Numbered from the stretch's first letter, positions 13,559 through 25,965 are shown. The stretch is DNA of 64,000 nucleotides from Pterois miles (GCA_947000775.1 CAMQGK010000328.1:4311501-4375500), one strand, 5' to 3'. The notes: a model not told the origin generated them from the letters alone. Numbers and translations: made by a program.

Positions 13559-13670
13559 ACTACAAATCCCAGAGGCGTCTGCGCATCAAATCTCTTTCCG
13601 TTGATTGGTACACTCAACATCCAATCAGTTGGCGGAGACGTGTCTCGCAGACTCAGAGCATCCTTCAGCC
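13559..13670 (+). promoter_or_regulatory. tusc3 core promoter with ZNF143-like site and two CCAAT boxes
   Basis: A sequence reading actacaaatcccagaggc at 13559-13576 resembles the ZNF143/Staf consensus (ACTACAAYTCCCAGMRTGC). It is followed by a GCGCATC half-site, an inverted CCAAT box (attgg, 13604-13608) and a direct CCAAT box (13621-13625) next to ggcgg. There is no TATA box. This layout is typical of broadly expressed genes. The start codon follows at 13671. The transcription start itself cannot be seen. Confidence 0.6.
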
Positions 13671-13775
13671 ATGGCGTCTGTTTGGGCTAAATCCTTCATC
13701 AACCTGCCGGTCTTGTCTGTTTTCTTCCTCTTGTTGCTATGTCTGCCGCCCGGAGGAGGACAAAAGAAGAAAGAG
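13671..13775 (+). CDS. tusc3: TUSC3 / OST3A oligosaccharyltransferase subunit, exon 1
   Basis: This exon encodes residues 1-35. The ATG at 13671 has G at -3 and G at +4. Upstream in-frame codons from 13605 lack an ATG, so this is the first methionine. Residues 1-30 form a signal peptide with a strongly hydrophobic core (PVLSVFFLLLLCLP) and a GGG end, followed by QKKKE, which matches the mature start of human TUSC3. The donor GTAACG is at 13776 and the exon ends in phase 0. TUSC3 is the thioredoxin-like subunit of STT3B-type oligosaccharyltransferase in the ER membrane. It holds acceptor proteins by mixed disulfides so that slow sites are N-glycosylated, and a magnesium transport role has also been proposed. 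The closest alternative is the paralogue magt1, but later exons favour tusc3. Confidence 0.93.
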
Positions 13776-15053
13776 GTAACGCTTCGACCGCTTAATTGAA
13801 ATTTTCAGCGAATATTGGTGTGTTGTTTAAAGAAAACGAGTGTACAAGTTGAACCTGCTGTTGTGCGTTAAGGTAGTGAGCATTAGCCAAGATGGACAGG
13901 AAGTGTGTGTAAGCGATGTTCTGATAACTACTCTTTGAGGGACACAAACCCCTCTCGCATGATATAAATGAAAGAGATACTGTTTATAAATTGTCTTTTT
14001 TACGTTTTGTGGTTGAGTCGCTCCTGTGTGATTAAACTTAGCTTTCTGTATATGACAAACGTATGCATGGTTAGCCATGGCAAGCTAATGTAGCTAGCTA
14101 ATATGCAGGCTACACTATTCTGTGAAAGTCAGTTTGGTCTGGGTGCACGTCTGTGTCACATCCTACGTGTCTATATTGACACTAATATCTTAGCTTCATT
14201 ATTGTAACTCCATAACATTGCTGCTTTGTCTCCAATAATGTTTTTATTTTGAAATTCGCAAGTGCAGGAAGTGATGTGTTTTACTTCTCGGTAGCTTACT
14301 GGTAACGTTTGGTGCTGGCGAGAATCTCACAATAACCACAAAGATAGCCTCATGCTCGCTAAATTAGGTTGCTGCAATGCACCGGAACAGCTTGTAACTC
14401 TCGGTGGTTTAGTGTAAGAGACCTACATGTGGTTGTTTCATTGAAGTGATAGTGTGGGTGTGCTTCACATGAAAGGGAAGTGGAGCGGAAACTCACAAGA
14501 GACTTGTTAGCTCGATGTGACATCTGTCGCTGGGCTGAAACGGCGGTTTGCTAACATACTGTGTCTGTTCACCTGCCTCGTGTCGAATCGACTGAAATGA
14601 CTTTTAGATATGTTGTTGGTTGGATTAATGATTTGCTAGTAATGGCATACACGTTGTGTGCTATATCAGTGGCAGGTCAGGGTCTAGCTGTTTTACAGCA
14701 GTGCATAATAAGAGTGGAACTGCAATGTGCAACTTATTGACCAGGGTTCTTTGTGATTATTACTCCCATTTATTCACGTGCTTATACATGCTGCGATGCT
14801 TTCAAAACAAAATAAATAACAGGCAATATCTTTCACAAAGTGATACTTTATCTTATAGGCTGTGTTTATGGGGTGACATGAAACAGCGTTTTTGTTCTAT
14901 TTAGTTATGTGCTCGTGCTTCCTGCTTTTGGTTATCTGTCGATATGTTTAGGGATATGTAGTGGGTCTGATTCTGCGTCGTGTTGTGTATAAGGTAAGGA
15001 CACACTTCTTGGGACTGGCTTCGAGCAATTTATTCTTCCACCAGCAGCAACAG

Positions 15054-15311
15054 CCTGTGGTTGTGAAGAACCAGAACATTCACAGGGTCCCTTGTGCATT
15101 CATGCTCTAAGCTCTTTCCCCATGAGAGTCCTGGAGCAAAGAGGAAGCAAAGCCAACAGCATTGCTAAAAATAATAAATAAACTGCAAATTCTATAATGA
15201 AATTAACATAATGCATTTTCCATTAGAAACAATAAAAAAATAGCTATGCATATACCTGCAGTTGTGAAGAATCAAAACATTCACAGGGCCTCTTGTGCAT
15301 TCATGCTCTCA
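15054..15311 (+). repeat. Direct repeat pair of about 57 bp, 201 bp apart
   Basis: Units at 15054-15110 and 15255-15311 share ttgtgaagaa, cattcacaggg and cttgtgcattcatgctct with few mismatches. A third shared piece (gagagtccnggngcaaag) recurs at about 15125 and 15575. This suggests an older repeat with internal duplications; the element type is unknown. Confidence 0.7.
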
Positions 15312-15912
15312 GCGCCTGTGTAACATCGTGTAGTCACTAAGTGCTCTATGCTAGCAAACAGACTCAACAGTACACTCTAGCATAGCATGCTACATAGCAG
15401 CCCTGCGACTCACACAAGCCTCGACACATTTCTCTAATTAGTGGGTTGATGCATGAAAAGAAATGAAATGGCATCTCTAAATCTTAACATGTTAATACAG
15501 TGACTCTGGATGCTTTTTAAGTGGTAACTAAACAGCAAAAATACAGAGCAGAGAGCATGTTTACCTTCCCTGTGAGAGTCCAGATGCAAAGACGGAAATG
15601 TGGCAAGTACCGTTTGTAAAATAAGATGCTTGCTATACTTCCGATAACCCCAGACATTTTTCTTTATAGGAAGATGTCTAACTGTAACACAAGACCCAGC
15701 CTACTTATACAATAAAACTAAGTAGAATTTCATAAGAACATACTAACACAATGTCAACAATACTTAAGAAAGACAGGAAAAGTTATAGTGGAAATGCTAT
15801 CCTACATCCTTCAAAATAAAAGGCTACACTTTGATCCACATAAACCTCTTTCAAAATATATAAGATAAGATAAGATGAACCTTGTTCATAATATAGCGCA
15901 ACATCACACTAC

Positions 15913-16155
15913 TACAGATGCACCGATCAGACTTTTTTCGGTTCCAATACCGATACCCGGGCTTACAGATCCGATACCAGTGTGTAATTAATAAGCTGTG
16001 TGCCTCACTGTGTGGAAGTGACTGGGATCATTCTGTTTTGTGAAAGGCAACATCAGGCTTGACTTAAACATTGTGGCCCCATTGTCACTGATATCCAGTC
16101 CAGCTATTTGAGGGTGTATTGGCCCGATGTCTGATCCGGTTGCGGTGCATCCCTA
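15913..16155 (+). mobile_element. Short non-autonomous hAT-like element (gatgcaccgat family)
   Basis: The left end reads tacagatgcaccgatcaga and the right end, read inverted, tagggatgcaccgcaaccgg, so the ends are terminal inverted repeats. Length is 243 bp with no coding capacity. The inner sequence cggttccaataccgatac is typical of this common fish repeat. No convincing target duplication was found. Confidence 0.65.
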
Positions 16156-16837
16156 GCTATGTTTTCTTTCTTAAAATACCAAACATATTACTGATGCATT
16201 TTTATTACCCAGAATTATGACACATACTATGTTAGTTATTTGAGGGTTTTTTTTTCACTTTGGCACTAGGGGGAGATTTCAACCACCTCACGTAGACTTT
16301 GAGATCAGTTTGACAAACTCTATTGTTTGTGCCTTTGTCCAATTCAGTGCAGTTTAGGTCACAGGTTTTATCTATGTGACTCACATTTTGTTCCTTTGCT
16401 GGCATGTAATATGAACATCATTTGTGACTTTTACACAGTCAGAAAAGTAAAATGAGAAGTGTGCATCCGCATCATAATTTGGTTACAAAGTCCCAACACA
16501 CTGTGGGGCACATCCTGCATAGCCCCTGACAGCACTGTTTGCAACATCGGGGCTTGTTGCTGTGCCGGCGGGGTCATGTTGTTTTGATGCTGGTAATACA
16601 ATGAAATACTCCAGGAAATCCGGTTGAACTAGCAGATTAATGCATTTAAAGGCTTATCAGACTCCAAAACAGGGCTTTTTGTAATACTCACAGACAGCAT
16701 TTTACAACTCTGGAATGTTATCACAACAGTTGCAAAATCAGCAATAGAAATACCACATTCATGTGACAAATATGTATCAAGCAATATGTTTGAGTGTGCA
16801 ATGCAGTGCCTTGCTGGAGGACGTCACATTGTGTCTA

Positions 16838-16903
16838 GGGCTGTGTATTGGCAAGAATCTGGTGATACAGTGCATATTAAGATACTGGGGTAATAGTTCA
16901 ATA
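16838..16903 (+). repeat. Fragment of another dispersed repeat (agggctgtgtattggc)
   Basis: It begins tagggctgtgtattggcaag and is cut off where the hAT-like element starts at 16904, suggesting nesting. One copy only is seen here; the call rests on familiarity with this fish repeat motif. Confidence 0.4.
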
Positions 16904-17200
16904 TAGGGATGCTAATTTTGAAAAATGTTCTTAACCAATTACCAACCCTTGTTAACCTTTAACTGACAAGGTGTGCGCCTCACATGCAGCGATCCACCAG
17001 CTGCAGTATATGAGCACAACAGACAACTAAGTCAACAGTTCACCATCAGGAGAGTTAGCAACCACGGTGTTGCATTCACTGTCTCCAGTTAACCATCCAG
17101 GAGTGTTAGCAGCCATGGTGCTTTGTTTCCTGTCCCCAAGTCACTGTACGGCAGCATTAGTAGCCACGATGCTGCTTGTAGTGTCGCAGACATGCTTTTT
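16904..17200 (+). mobile_element. hAT-like 620-bp family, copy truncated on the right
   Basis: It starts tagggatgctaattttgaaa and continues with gttaacc-rich sequence, then cctcacatgcagcgat and agcacaacagacaact as in the full copy at 30444. It then carries about three diverged copies of a roughly 55-bp unit (gttagcaaccacggtg and variants). No right terminal repeat was found. Confidence 0.65.
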
Positions 17201-18085
17201 ATATTGTTGTGTCTTGTATTTGGTGAGCTGAAGATACATTTCACATTTCAGTAAAGCTAGACTATGTACTGTATATTCTGTTGTTAACAAAAAAAGTCTG
17301 ACGCTTCAACTAATTTGAATTGGGGGCTCAAATTGTTGACCTTTAGTTGGGGCAGCCTTAGTCTGTTTGAACATTGTGTTAAGGACCAAGAACTGTTAAC
17401 CAACTCACAGTGCTGTTGTAACTTGACTATCGTACCACCTCATCTGCACCTTTCTTGCAGCTGACTTAGCATATGAATAGAAAATTGATTGAGTGGACAA
17501 ACAGTGGAGTTAATAAGTGATGGAATGCATGGGCAAATACATGTCAAGTGGGAACAAATATTTGAATGAATGAATAAGGAATTGAACATGTCCACAAATG
17601 GATGAAGAAAGAGCTGACTGAGTGGAAGGCTAAACTGATGAATAAATGGACAGATTAACCACAGAGGAGGCATTTGAATGAGAGAGAGATTGAATGAATA
17701 ATTGAGACTGACATATTTGCCCTCCAGTTCGCTGTAAACACTTAATTTATTTCTATCACTAATGTTGATGCTGTGCAAGGTGTATGTATAATAAATGTGT
17801 CACATCCATTGGAGTGAAGCTGTGCAAAAATGAGGGCACACAAGACTTTCACTGATAATACATTAGCATCTTTAGCCATATTAATTTTCTTATGACTGTT
17901 TAAGTGAGCTGTAGAGACAGTTTAAATAATTAGGCCCATGTAAAGCTACGATTACTTTGTTTGTCTTTATTGTATGTAAGAAAGCACAATGCACATTAAT
18001 TAATATGAGCACTTGAGTGTATCATGTAAATGTGCCAATCTGAATCACTTTAATATGAAGATGTAACATATGTGTATAGACACGA

Positions 18086-18325
18086 TAGGGATGCTAATTT
18101 TGAAAAAAGTTTAAAAAAGTTTAAAAAGTTTTAACTGATAACCCTTGTTATCAATTCTTAACTGTTAACCGACAAGATTAGTGCATTGGTGTATCAGCTG
18201 CGATGTTTGTTCACATAACAATAGCGAGTGTCCAACAAACCGCGATTGTGATTGTGCTACCTTAGCAGCTGTAGCTGCTACCTGTGGCTTCGTGCTCGCC
18301 ATCCTCGCACACATAAGACCTGTCA
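18086..18325 (+). mobile_element. hAT-like 620-bp family, copy interrupted by an insertion
   Basis: It starts tagggatgctaattttgaaa and contains agcgagtgtccaacaaaccg and gtggcttcgtgctcgcc as in other members. Family sequence stops at about 18325, where an unrelated segment begins. Confidence 0.65.
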
Positions 18326-18845
18326 GTACCTACCCACCTTACCTAGGAGGTAGGGTGTACTCAGAGTCTCTCCCCTGCTGAACTGCAACAAGGTGTGTGT
18401 TGGGAGACAACAGCAAGGCACAGGCCAGCGCATGTTAGTCCCCAGGCCAGCTCCCATGGCTGCCCGTGACACTCCAGTAGCGAGAACCCGCGTTGGGTGT
18501 TCCCGATTGAGCAGCCATTTGTCTGAATGTTAGAGTTTGAGGAGCAAAGCGGTGTATTTGTTAGAAAGGGTCGAGGAGAAATTGTGACTGTGTTTCTGTT
18601 AGATTGGTGTGGTGATAGTTGTTTAATTTAGTTTTTTAGTTTTTATGTATGTCTGGCTATGTGAGCAAGAAAGGGAAAGGGTCTCAGTGATCCCCTTCCC
18701 CGGTCTGCACCGGTAGGGGGGTGTTGTGAGGAAGGAGAGGAAAGACAAACTCAGTGCCCCATACACCGCACGACCCCTGAGTTTGTTGTGTCTAGTAAAG
18801 GAGGGAGAAGAAAGCTGTGAAGGAAGTGAAGGAAGAGGTAGGTAC
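18326..18845. mobile_element. Unclassified 520-bp insertion with 9-bp inverted ends
   Basis: The segment begins gtacctacc and ends ggtaggtac, which are exact inverted repeats. It sits where the hAT-like copy breaks off and is more GC-rich than its surroundings, with blocks such as ccggtctgcaccggtagggg. It has no long open frame. It may be a transposon or an LTR remnant; I cannot tell. Confidence 0.4.
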
Positions 18846-19670
18846 TCTTAACATAACAATTCAACTAAGTGAAAAATGGGATCAGTCTGGGGATCAGTCC
18901 TGATTTTGATCCATTCATGCACCACTACATATATAAATAGCTGAATAGCTGCCATGTGACTATTCTCACCTGGGAACAAATAGACACTCTACACTATTTA
19001 TATGATGCTGCAGGTAAACTTGATCTCTTTGCTTCATTGCTTTACAAACAGACACTAATTTTAGGCATTTTCTTGGTGCAAAATCTGTTCCTATTTCAAC
19101 ACTGAACACAAAAACTCAACGCAAACATCCCATGGTCTCTCATTCATTTGACCCAGGATTCTGCTTTAAATATCTCTCCGTCAAAGCTTTAAGGGAAAAA
19201 AGCCTTCAGCTTCATCAGTGGATGAATAAAGCCAAATTACAATATCTTCCGCAGTTGCGATTAGGAGTTTAAAACTTCAATTTTACAGTCATTAATGAAT
19301 AATCTCCTATTTTTTTAAACTTGTTTTACCCTGGGGACAGTCTGTACTTAGTTTCAGTAATGCCTTGATTCACATTTACAAAATGGCACCAGGGAGCTGC
19401 CTATTATAGCCACAGTCTGCTGCTAGGCACTGACCGGCTCAAGGACACCTCAGCATTATCTAATTAGTGACTCAGAGAGCATTTCTCAATCACTTACCAC
19501 CTAGCTGAATTGTATCCAGCTGTTGTGAGTTTTCTCCTCTGCCATTGACATTGCCACTATCTTTAAACCATTTAGTTCAGTATTTTGTCATTTAACAACT
19601 TTGGTCCATCCTGTTTGACTCTGCACCGAGTCGCAGACAGGAGCTAGCCACATGTGCTACACTACCACAC

Positions 19671-19678
<8 letters not shown>

Positions 19679-19749
<71 letters not shown>
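19679..19749. repeat. (CA)n microsatellite, 71 bp
   Basis: Uninterrupted CA run. Confidence 0.97.
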
Positions 19750-19751
<2 letters not shown>

Positions 19752-22374
19752 TCAACGAGCCATGGGAGAGATATTGATGGGTTATAATGTGAGAAATGTT
19801 CTTCCCCAGTTGCCTGCCTGGGGCTATGGCAGAGGAGGTGGAAGAGGAGGAGGACGATCTTATTTAGCTGGAAACGGACAAAATGGTGAAGCAGAATTTT
19901 GTATTCATGTCACCAACTTCTGCTCTTCTTTACTGCCCTTTGTCTTGTCCTAACCCTGTAGGGCTAAAAGATTTAAGTTAATTAAGGCTGTCCTGAAACA
20001 TTCAAACATTCAAGTGTGTGTTTTTTTACATTGATATTTAAATCTTAAGTCAGTTTTCAAGGCATTGTTTATTTGTTAGTTTGTCCCGGTCTCATTTCCT
20101 CTCTTTGGTTCTCTGGTTACTTTGTGGTTAGAATGACAGCTACATAGCAGACTAGATTGTGTCTTTATTCTACTGGTGCCAGGCTTTGCGTTCAGTTTGA
20201 ATGTAATGTAGGAACTGCTGTTGTTTGGTGTATTTCTGTTGACTTATAGTGTCATTATAACAGAGAGGAGCACAGCTGGTTTTATCTACTCCATTATCTA
20301 TGGTTTTTGTGGAGCAGAATTTAAAACTTCTATCAAGTAATGAGTTGGCGTTTGCTTGCATGTGCTTCACAGTAAAAGCCTTCCAGTAATTCAGGGTCAT
20401 ATCTAGAAGGTAACCTGCAAACCAAATCTGTAACCGAAACCGTATTTGATCTGAGATCTGCAATAATGTGACCGTGCCTGTTTTTGCATTGTATTTTTAT
20501 GATTGTGGAACATCACAGACCGCAAATGGGAGTCAGATTAATTATTGAATGTTGAATGAAAAAACTGTTACTTTTGTTAATTAGGGTGATTTATTTTTTG
20601 TACGTTATTGTTCTCGAAACTGTAATAAATAAATAAAATAAATAAATAAAATTTGGCCTGAAGTTCATGTATAAAAGTGCAGTTGATGTACATATATTAC
20701 ATTTCCAACAAAAATAACACTGCCTAAAAAATTGTCAAAAAAGTTATGGTGTTTCTTTTTTCCTTGAGTGTATTTGCAGGACAGTGTTGTAGAAATTGAA
20801 GCTTGCATGGCTCCATGATTAATAGAGTATTGGCTTTTAATAGTGGAAATAAGGTAGTAATATCAGGAAGTAAAGAGTTGGCAGTAGCGGCAGCTGTAAC
20901 TTGTGAGCTACAGCTGAGTATCAGGCCCGTCACATACTGCTCACGTATGCAGTGTGGACCGGGTGTTAGATCTCTTCTTGTCCCCATGAAATCACATCTT
21001 TTGCAAATCATTTGACTGACAGTAAGGTTCAGCTGAGGATGGGCACAGTCATGCTTCAGCTCTGCTTAGAGGGCAGAGTGGGTCGGCTTGGTAGCATTGC
21101 AGCAAAGATGTGGTGTATCATGCAGATGGAATATGGTATTACTTTCAGAGCCCAGAACACTGATAGTGGCAGTGTTTCACCACTGTGATTTATGCCATAG
21201 AAACCTTAATGTTTAGGAAAGCACAGACACATTTCCCTTATTTTCCTCATCAGGATAGATGTACAGGTGGGGGAGAAATAAACGGAAATAAACAGAGTCT
21301 GAGAAAATGAGAACTAAAGGAGAAAGCTGTGTTGATCAAGATTGTGAGAGACATGGGGGAAGAAATACATAAATTTAAAGATATAAAAAAGGTGAAAAAA
21401 GGGCAGCAGTTTTGGACCCCTGCCTTTTTAAAACCTGCTATCTGCCCTTCAGGGAGTGGAGGAAATAATCATGGAGAGAGAAAGAATATTTATATCCCTT
21501 CAATACCCCCTCGTTCATCACCCCAGCTCTGCTAGATATTATATCTAGCTTGTGTTGTGTTTCTGTCTTAAGGCTGACTACAGCACAAAGAAAGAACCAA
21601 TGTAAGCACTTCCTATACCTAGGCCTATGGAGTCAGGGGAGGCAAGGAGAGAAAAAAGGTCCAGGGCAGCAGGTCTGAGGCAAGGAGAATTATATATCTA
21701 GAGAGTTATATATCTACAGAGAGATAGAGATTTCAAAGTAGTGGGCTTGCTACCACACCCAGGGACCAGTGTAATAAGTGGATCGGAATAATAAGAGCCT
21801 ACCTCTGCACACAGAGGCGCAATAAACTACCGGGTAAGGCCTTCAGGGCATAACCCGAGCCACTTGCTGAGTTTAGACTGGGGCTTATGAAGCTAAACAC
21901 TGTGTAAGCACTATTGACTCTTGGTTTTCTGTCAGGCTGTCCTCAACCAAAGAAATTCAGAGTCAACTAACACTTCTTTGTAAATTATATTTAATTGTCA
22001 CACAAAATGTAGCATTACAAACACACTTAAAAACACAGACAACCCCATTCAAAGACAGAGCAAAAATAGATATATAGAAAAGACAGCAACTACAAAAGGC
22101 CAGACTGGACAGAGATAAATACAATGATGTTTGAGCCGACAGTATATCATCATATCTTTAAAAAAAAAAAAAAAACAAGCATACGGCAAGAATAGCAAAA
22201 CTGGGTATCATGCAGTAAGGACTTAAACTAACCCATGGGAAGGTTAAGCTGTCTAGTAATTGGGCCCCAGGTAGTCTTATATTGTTGGTTTGAAGCCTCT
22301 CAAGCTGTATCCCTGAGACTTGTTTCCTAAACCCTCTGGAGAAACAAGGAGTGCTGGAAGCCTTCCAATTAAAT

Positions 22375-23030
22375 AGTTAATAATTAACCGTTTAACTGCC
22401 AATGGTTAAATGGTTAAAAAATTTCAGAGGAGCAGCTTGTCAGTTAAAGGAGAACAGCTAGACCACCTTAACAGCCCACCTTAAGTGAGTCTGAGCTGTT
22501 GTTGTTGCTAACACCAGGGCTAACTGCCTTCACTTTAATCAACAGGTGGCTAACAAGCACGACACGGGAGCTTGGTTTGGGTCTTCACGAGTTAAACTGT
22601 ACACACACTGCACTGCTGCGTTCACAGCTGGAACATGACTTCATACTCACCATCACACATATGGTCTGACGGACAATTGCTAACATTGTGTTGGGTTGAC
22701 GAGAGTACACCGTCATCACACGCTCTGTCTCTCGACTAACCTTACAGCAGGTAGACAAACACTTGACAACCTCGCAGTTAACTAAAAGATGTGGGATAGA
22801 CTAAAGTGACCACGTGTCCACGAGTGTAAAATGCACGCAGCACAGTGGCTACTAACTTTCCCTAACTGGGGACTCAGTTGTCTGTTTTACTCTGGTGATA
22901 AATGTGCATCAGTTTATCGTTGCAGCCGGGTCACTTGTTATGCACTAAAACCACAGCATAGCTGCACGAAAGCTTGTCGGTTAACAGTTTATATTCAGTT
23001 AACGAGGGTTGGCTGTCGGTTAGGAAAAAA
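22375..23030 (-). mobile_element. hAT-like 620-bp family, inverted copy with worn ends
   Basis: It begins with gttaataattaaccgtttaac and contains agtctgagctgttg, the cacatatggtctgacggac block, and ends with gttaacgagggttggctgtcggtta. The order is the reverse of the copy at 30444. The terminal agggatg motif is missing on both sides. Confidence 0.6.
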
Positions 23031-23880
23031 AAAAAATCAAATTTGTATTCTTACTTCCAATCTGTGAGAGCACTCACGATTTTGTCAGCTAATCAATTAG
23101 TTGATTTTATCAACAGATCTCTAAACTGAGTTTAACTACAAGGAATCACACAAAAGCACCACTTTAATTTATTTTAGGTTAGGTTAGGTTTTTGTAGCTT
23201 AGGTTTCTTAGAAATAAGTAATTTTGCATGAAAAAAGCAGAAAAAATGACTATTTGTCTCAAGAAATTAGTCAAATCATCAGACCAAAATAGTGGGTTAG
23301 TCGTCTAATTGACTAAGAGGGAGTAGCCCTTGTTCATCAGAAAATAAACATTAGCTGACAGTGTATGCAGTCTTTGCACAAGGATTTTATAGTACATGCA
23401 GGTACTATATGAGAAAAGATACCTTTTCCCCACAAATTGTCACCATTAAACAACCACGCTGCATAAATAAGTGCCTGCTATCAAGCTGTGTGGGAATGCG
23501 GATTGTAGTTTGAATATTGCGCCATCCTGTGTAGGTGCTGTTGTCAGTGTGTGGATTTGGGAGGAAGGACGCTGTTTACTTGTTTGCCTGCGTGTGTGTA
23601 AGTGTGTGTTAGTTACAGTCATCTGTCCAATGCCAGACACCACACTGAGTTTGATCTAGGCTTAGTGTAACCAAATAGTGCTATCTGGGTTCATCTTTGC
23701 ATTTCTGTGTGTCTCCTGCGCTCCAGCCATTACCACCGTCAGCGCTCCCACAGAGACAACAAATGATCCTTTCATTCATTGCTTCTCTTTCTCCACCTAC
23801 TTTATCAAAGTCTTTGTTTATTTCCGCCTTTATTTCTGTCTTTTGCCAAACGGGTCTTTTCCTTTTGGTTTTCCTCTTTT

Positions 23881-23900
23881 ATGCATGCATGCATGCATGC
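23881..23900. repeat. (GCAT)n short tandem repeat
   Basis: Five perfect self-complementary ATGC units. Confidence 0.9.
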
Positions 23901-25234
23901 CAGTGCTCACTGCTGTTGATTCTCATTGTCCCTTTTTCCTTATGAAAATAAATGTGAATGATTCAAGGGTTCAAGAGAGATGAATATTGTATCCAGCCTG
24001 GTTTCCCTTGTGTGTTGCCAGTACAGCCCAAACTGCAGCTATAATGGTGCCATATTTTGCGCAGTGAAATGTTTCAATGTTCTCGCAGTAAATTCAGGGG
24101 TGATTTGTTTGGATCTCGCTCATTAGCCGTAGTCATCTGAATTATTGATGCGGTAGTGTCAGGCCTGCTTTCCCAATGACTGATGGCTTGTGTTCCCAAG
24201 TCATTTTCCTCCTCTGTTATTCCACCCTCTCCTCCTCCTCTTTTTCCTCCCCTTTCCAACACTTCTATAACAAATTTTCTGAGTGGCGAAAGGATTTCCA
24301 TCTTCTGCTTTCCATCCCCTTGTCCACCCCTTTTCCTACCTGTGTCACCTCCCTAGGACTTTTTCTTTCAACCACCCTTCTCTGTGCACCCCTTTGACAT
24401 TTCTATAATCATTTGGTGTCACCAAATGATTTCTCTCTTTTCTTTTACCTTGTTCCCTAATTTCCTCCTCCATCAGGTCCTTCGCTTGTTCTCTTTTCTT
24501 TCTTCATCCTTCCTCTTGTCCCTTCCTCCTAACTCTTGCCATTTTGCTGACATTTCTGAGGCTAATTTCTGGGTTGGCCCTATTAAATCTGAAAGAAGTG
24601 CAGCGTGTTTCCTTGTTGTTGTGAACATTAAGTTCTCAATGCCATTCATCAGCGGTACTGGCGCTTGCTCTTTCTGAAATGTCCTTCTCTCTTTTGCTAG
24701 TTAGCCACTGAGTCAGTCATTTTCTCAATTAGGTAGTCAGTTACTCACGCAGTTATTTATGCAGTCAGTCAGTCATTCAATCAATCAATCAGTCACTCAT
24801 TCACTTAACTACCATTCAGTCATTTCTCTGTCATATTCTGTATGCGGCTGCATGTAACAGACCGTGACCCTCATACCCTAACAGTTCAGCACAAATGCAC
24901 AAGCCGCTACAGTCCTTGTAATTACTGAGTTTGTATTTATGGTTTTGGAAACCTCAGATTTTATTTGAAAGCTCTGATGTATCCCACTTAGTGTTACAAC
25001 TGCCTGGAAATCAAATAAGCATGCCCCATGTTAGCCAGTCGTTCAAGGCAGGGTCCAAAATGAACTATTTGGTTCTATTTACAAATGGCTGGTGAACTGG
25101 AAACAGCTTTAAAACTGAAAAAAACATCCTTATATGATTAAAGGGTCACACTGTAAATATTGTACCGATTGTAAAGCCCCCAGAGGCAAATTTGCAATTT
25201 TAGGCTATACAAATAAAACTGACTTGACTTGACC

Positions 25235-25965
25235 GGTGGCTTCATGCTCACCTCTGTCACACACATACGGTCTCTCAATGCAATGTAATGTTAGCGAGAG
25301 TCCAACAGGCCGTGTGTGTGTGTGGATGGGGGAGGGTGGGGTTGCCTGTGGCATTGTAGGTGTGAGCGTAGCTGTTGCAGTGTCTGTACAGTTTATTTGT
25401 TGGTGAATAAATGCTATATGCTCGTCAGCTCAAGACCCAAGAAGAGTGCAGGTTGTTGATCCCAGTTTGTAATAGCCAAACGGCGGTACTACAACTTCTG
25501 TGTCCATCGCATCCCGTCTTTGGGCTCAAAAAGACTTTTTGTTTGTAACTCAGCTGATAATTTTTTTTAGGCAAACCAACAAAGTTGCTAAAGCCAAAGT
25601 TGTAAAACACTTTGCTGAATAGCCGAATCCAGAGTTATTTCCTTCCTCTGTTTACGTCTATGGAGACCCAGATTGTGATGACAGCACAAACCGTGATGTT
25701 GGGACCCCGTGACGAGCAGATGCTACTGCACATATCCGACAGCGTAGCAGGGCCCAATAAGACCCAGAAGATCCAGGTGCTTTTCTAGATGGAAGTCCAG
25801 CCATTTTGACTTCATTTGCCACTGAGTAACTTTCATAGGAACGGGGCCCTGCCTCCAGCGCTGGATCCAGGTCTCTTTATACATCCATGCAAGACTCAAC
25901 TCAACTTCCTGCATCTTGAACAGTGGCTCATACTCTCTTAAGGTGGGCTGTTAAGATGGACCAGC
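25235..25965 (+). mobile_element. hAT-like family copy split by a nested insertion
   Basis: 25235-25435 carries family sequence (gtggcttcatgctcacc, agcgagagtccaacagg, cagtttatttgttggtgaataaatgct). Family sequence resumes at about 25900 with aacttcctgcatct and tctcttaaggtgggctgtta, which in the full copy follows within about 30 bp. The intervening 25440-25895 is foreign and holds the first unit of a direct repeat. Confidence 0.55.

Larger units (their letters stand above)
4630..13670. other. Shared upstream region between divergent sgcz and tusc3
   Basis: This stretch holds the 5' untranslated and promoter regions of both genes. From left to right it has sgcz upstream sequence with a GA-rich tract and two long TG repeats, a polypurine tract (6061-6362), a TTAA-bounded element (6960-7510), a GA repeat, a pyrimidine-rich block (about 7985-8270), a second, partial copy of the TTAA element (about 9244-9530), a LINE 3' fragment (10215-10485), a TG tract (11001-11074), a short common fish repeat (about 11940-12050), AT-rich unassigned DNA (12100-13500) and the tusc3 promoter. 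No other gene was recognised. Confidence 0.7.

Noticed and set aside
13605..13670. Extended N-terminus of TUSC3 from 13605
   Set aside because: The upstream codons contain no ATG, and the segment overlaps the CCAAT boxes. The ATG at 13671 gives a proper signal peptide.
19757..19951. Open frame after the CA repeat with a GRGGGRGGGR stretch, like an RGG RNA-binding protein
   Set aside because: It is short and isolated, with no splice context or further homology. The glycine and arginine come from a local GGA/AGG run.
23161..23200. Interstitial telomere-like ggttaggttaggtt
   Set aside because: There are only about three TTAGG units and no TTAGGG array.
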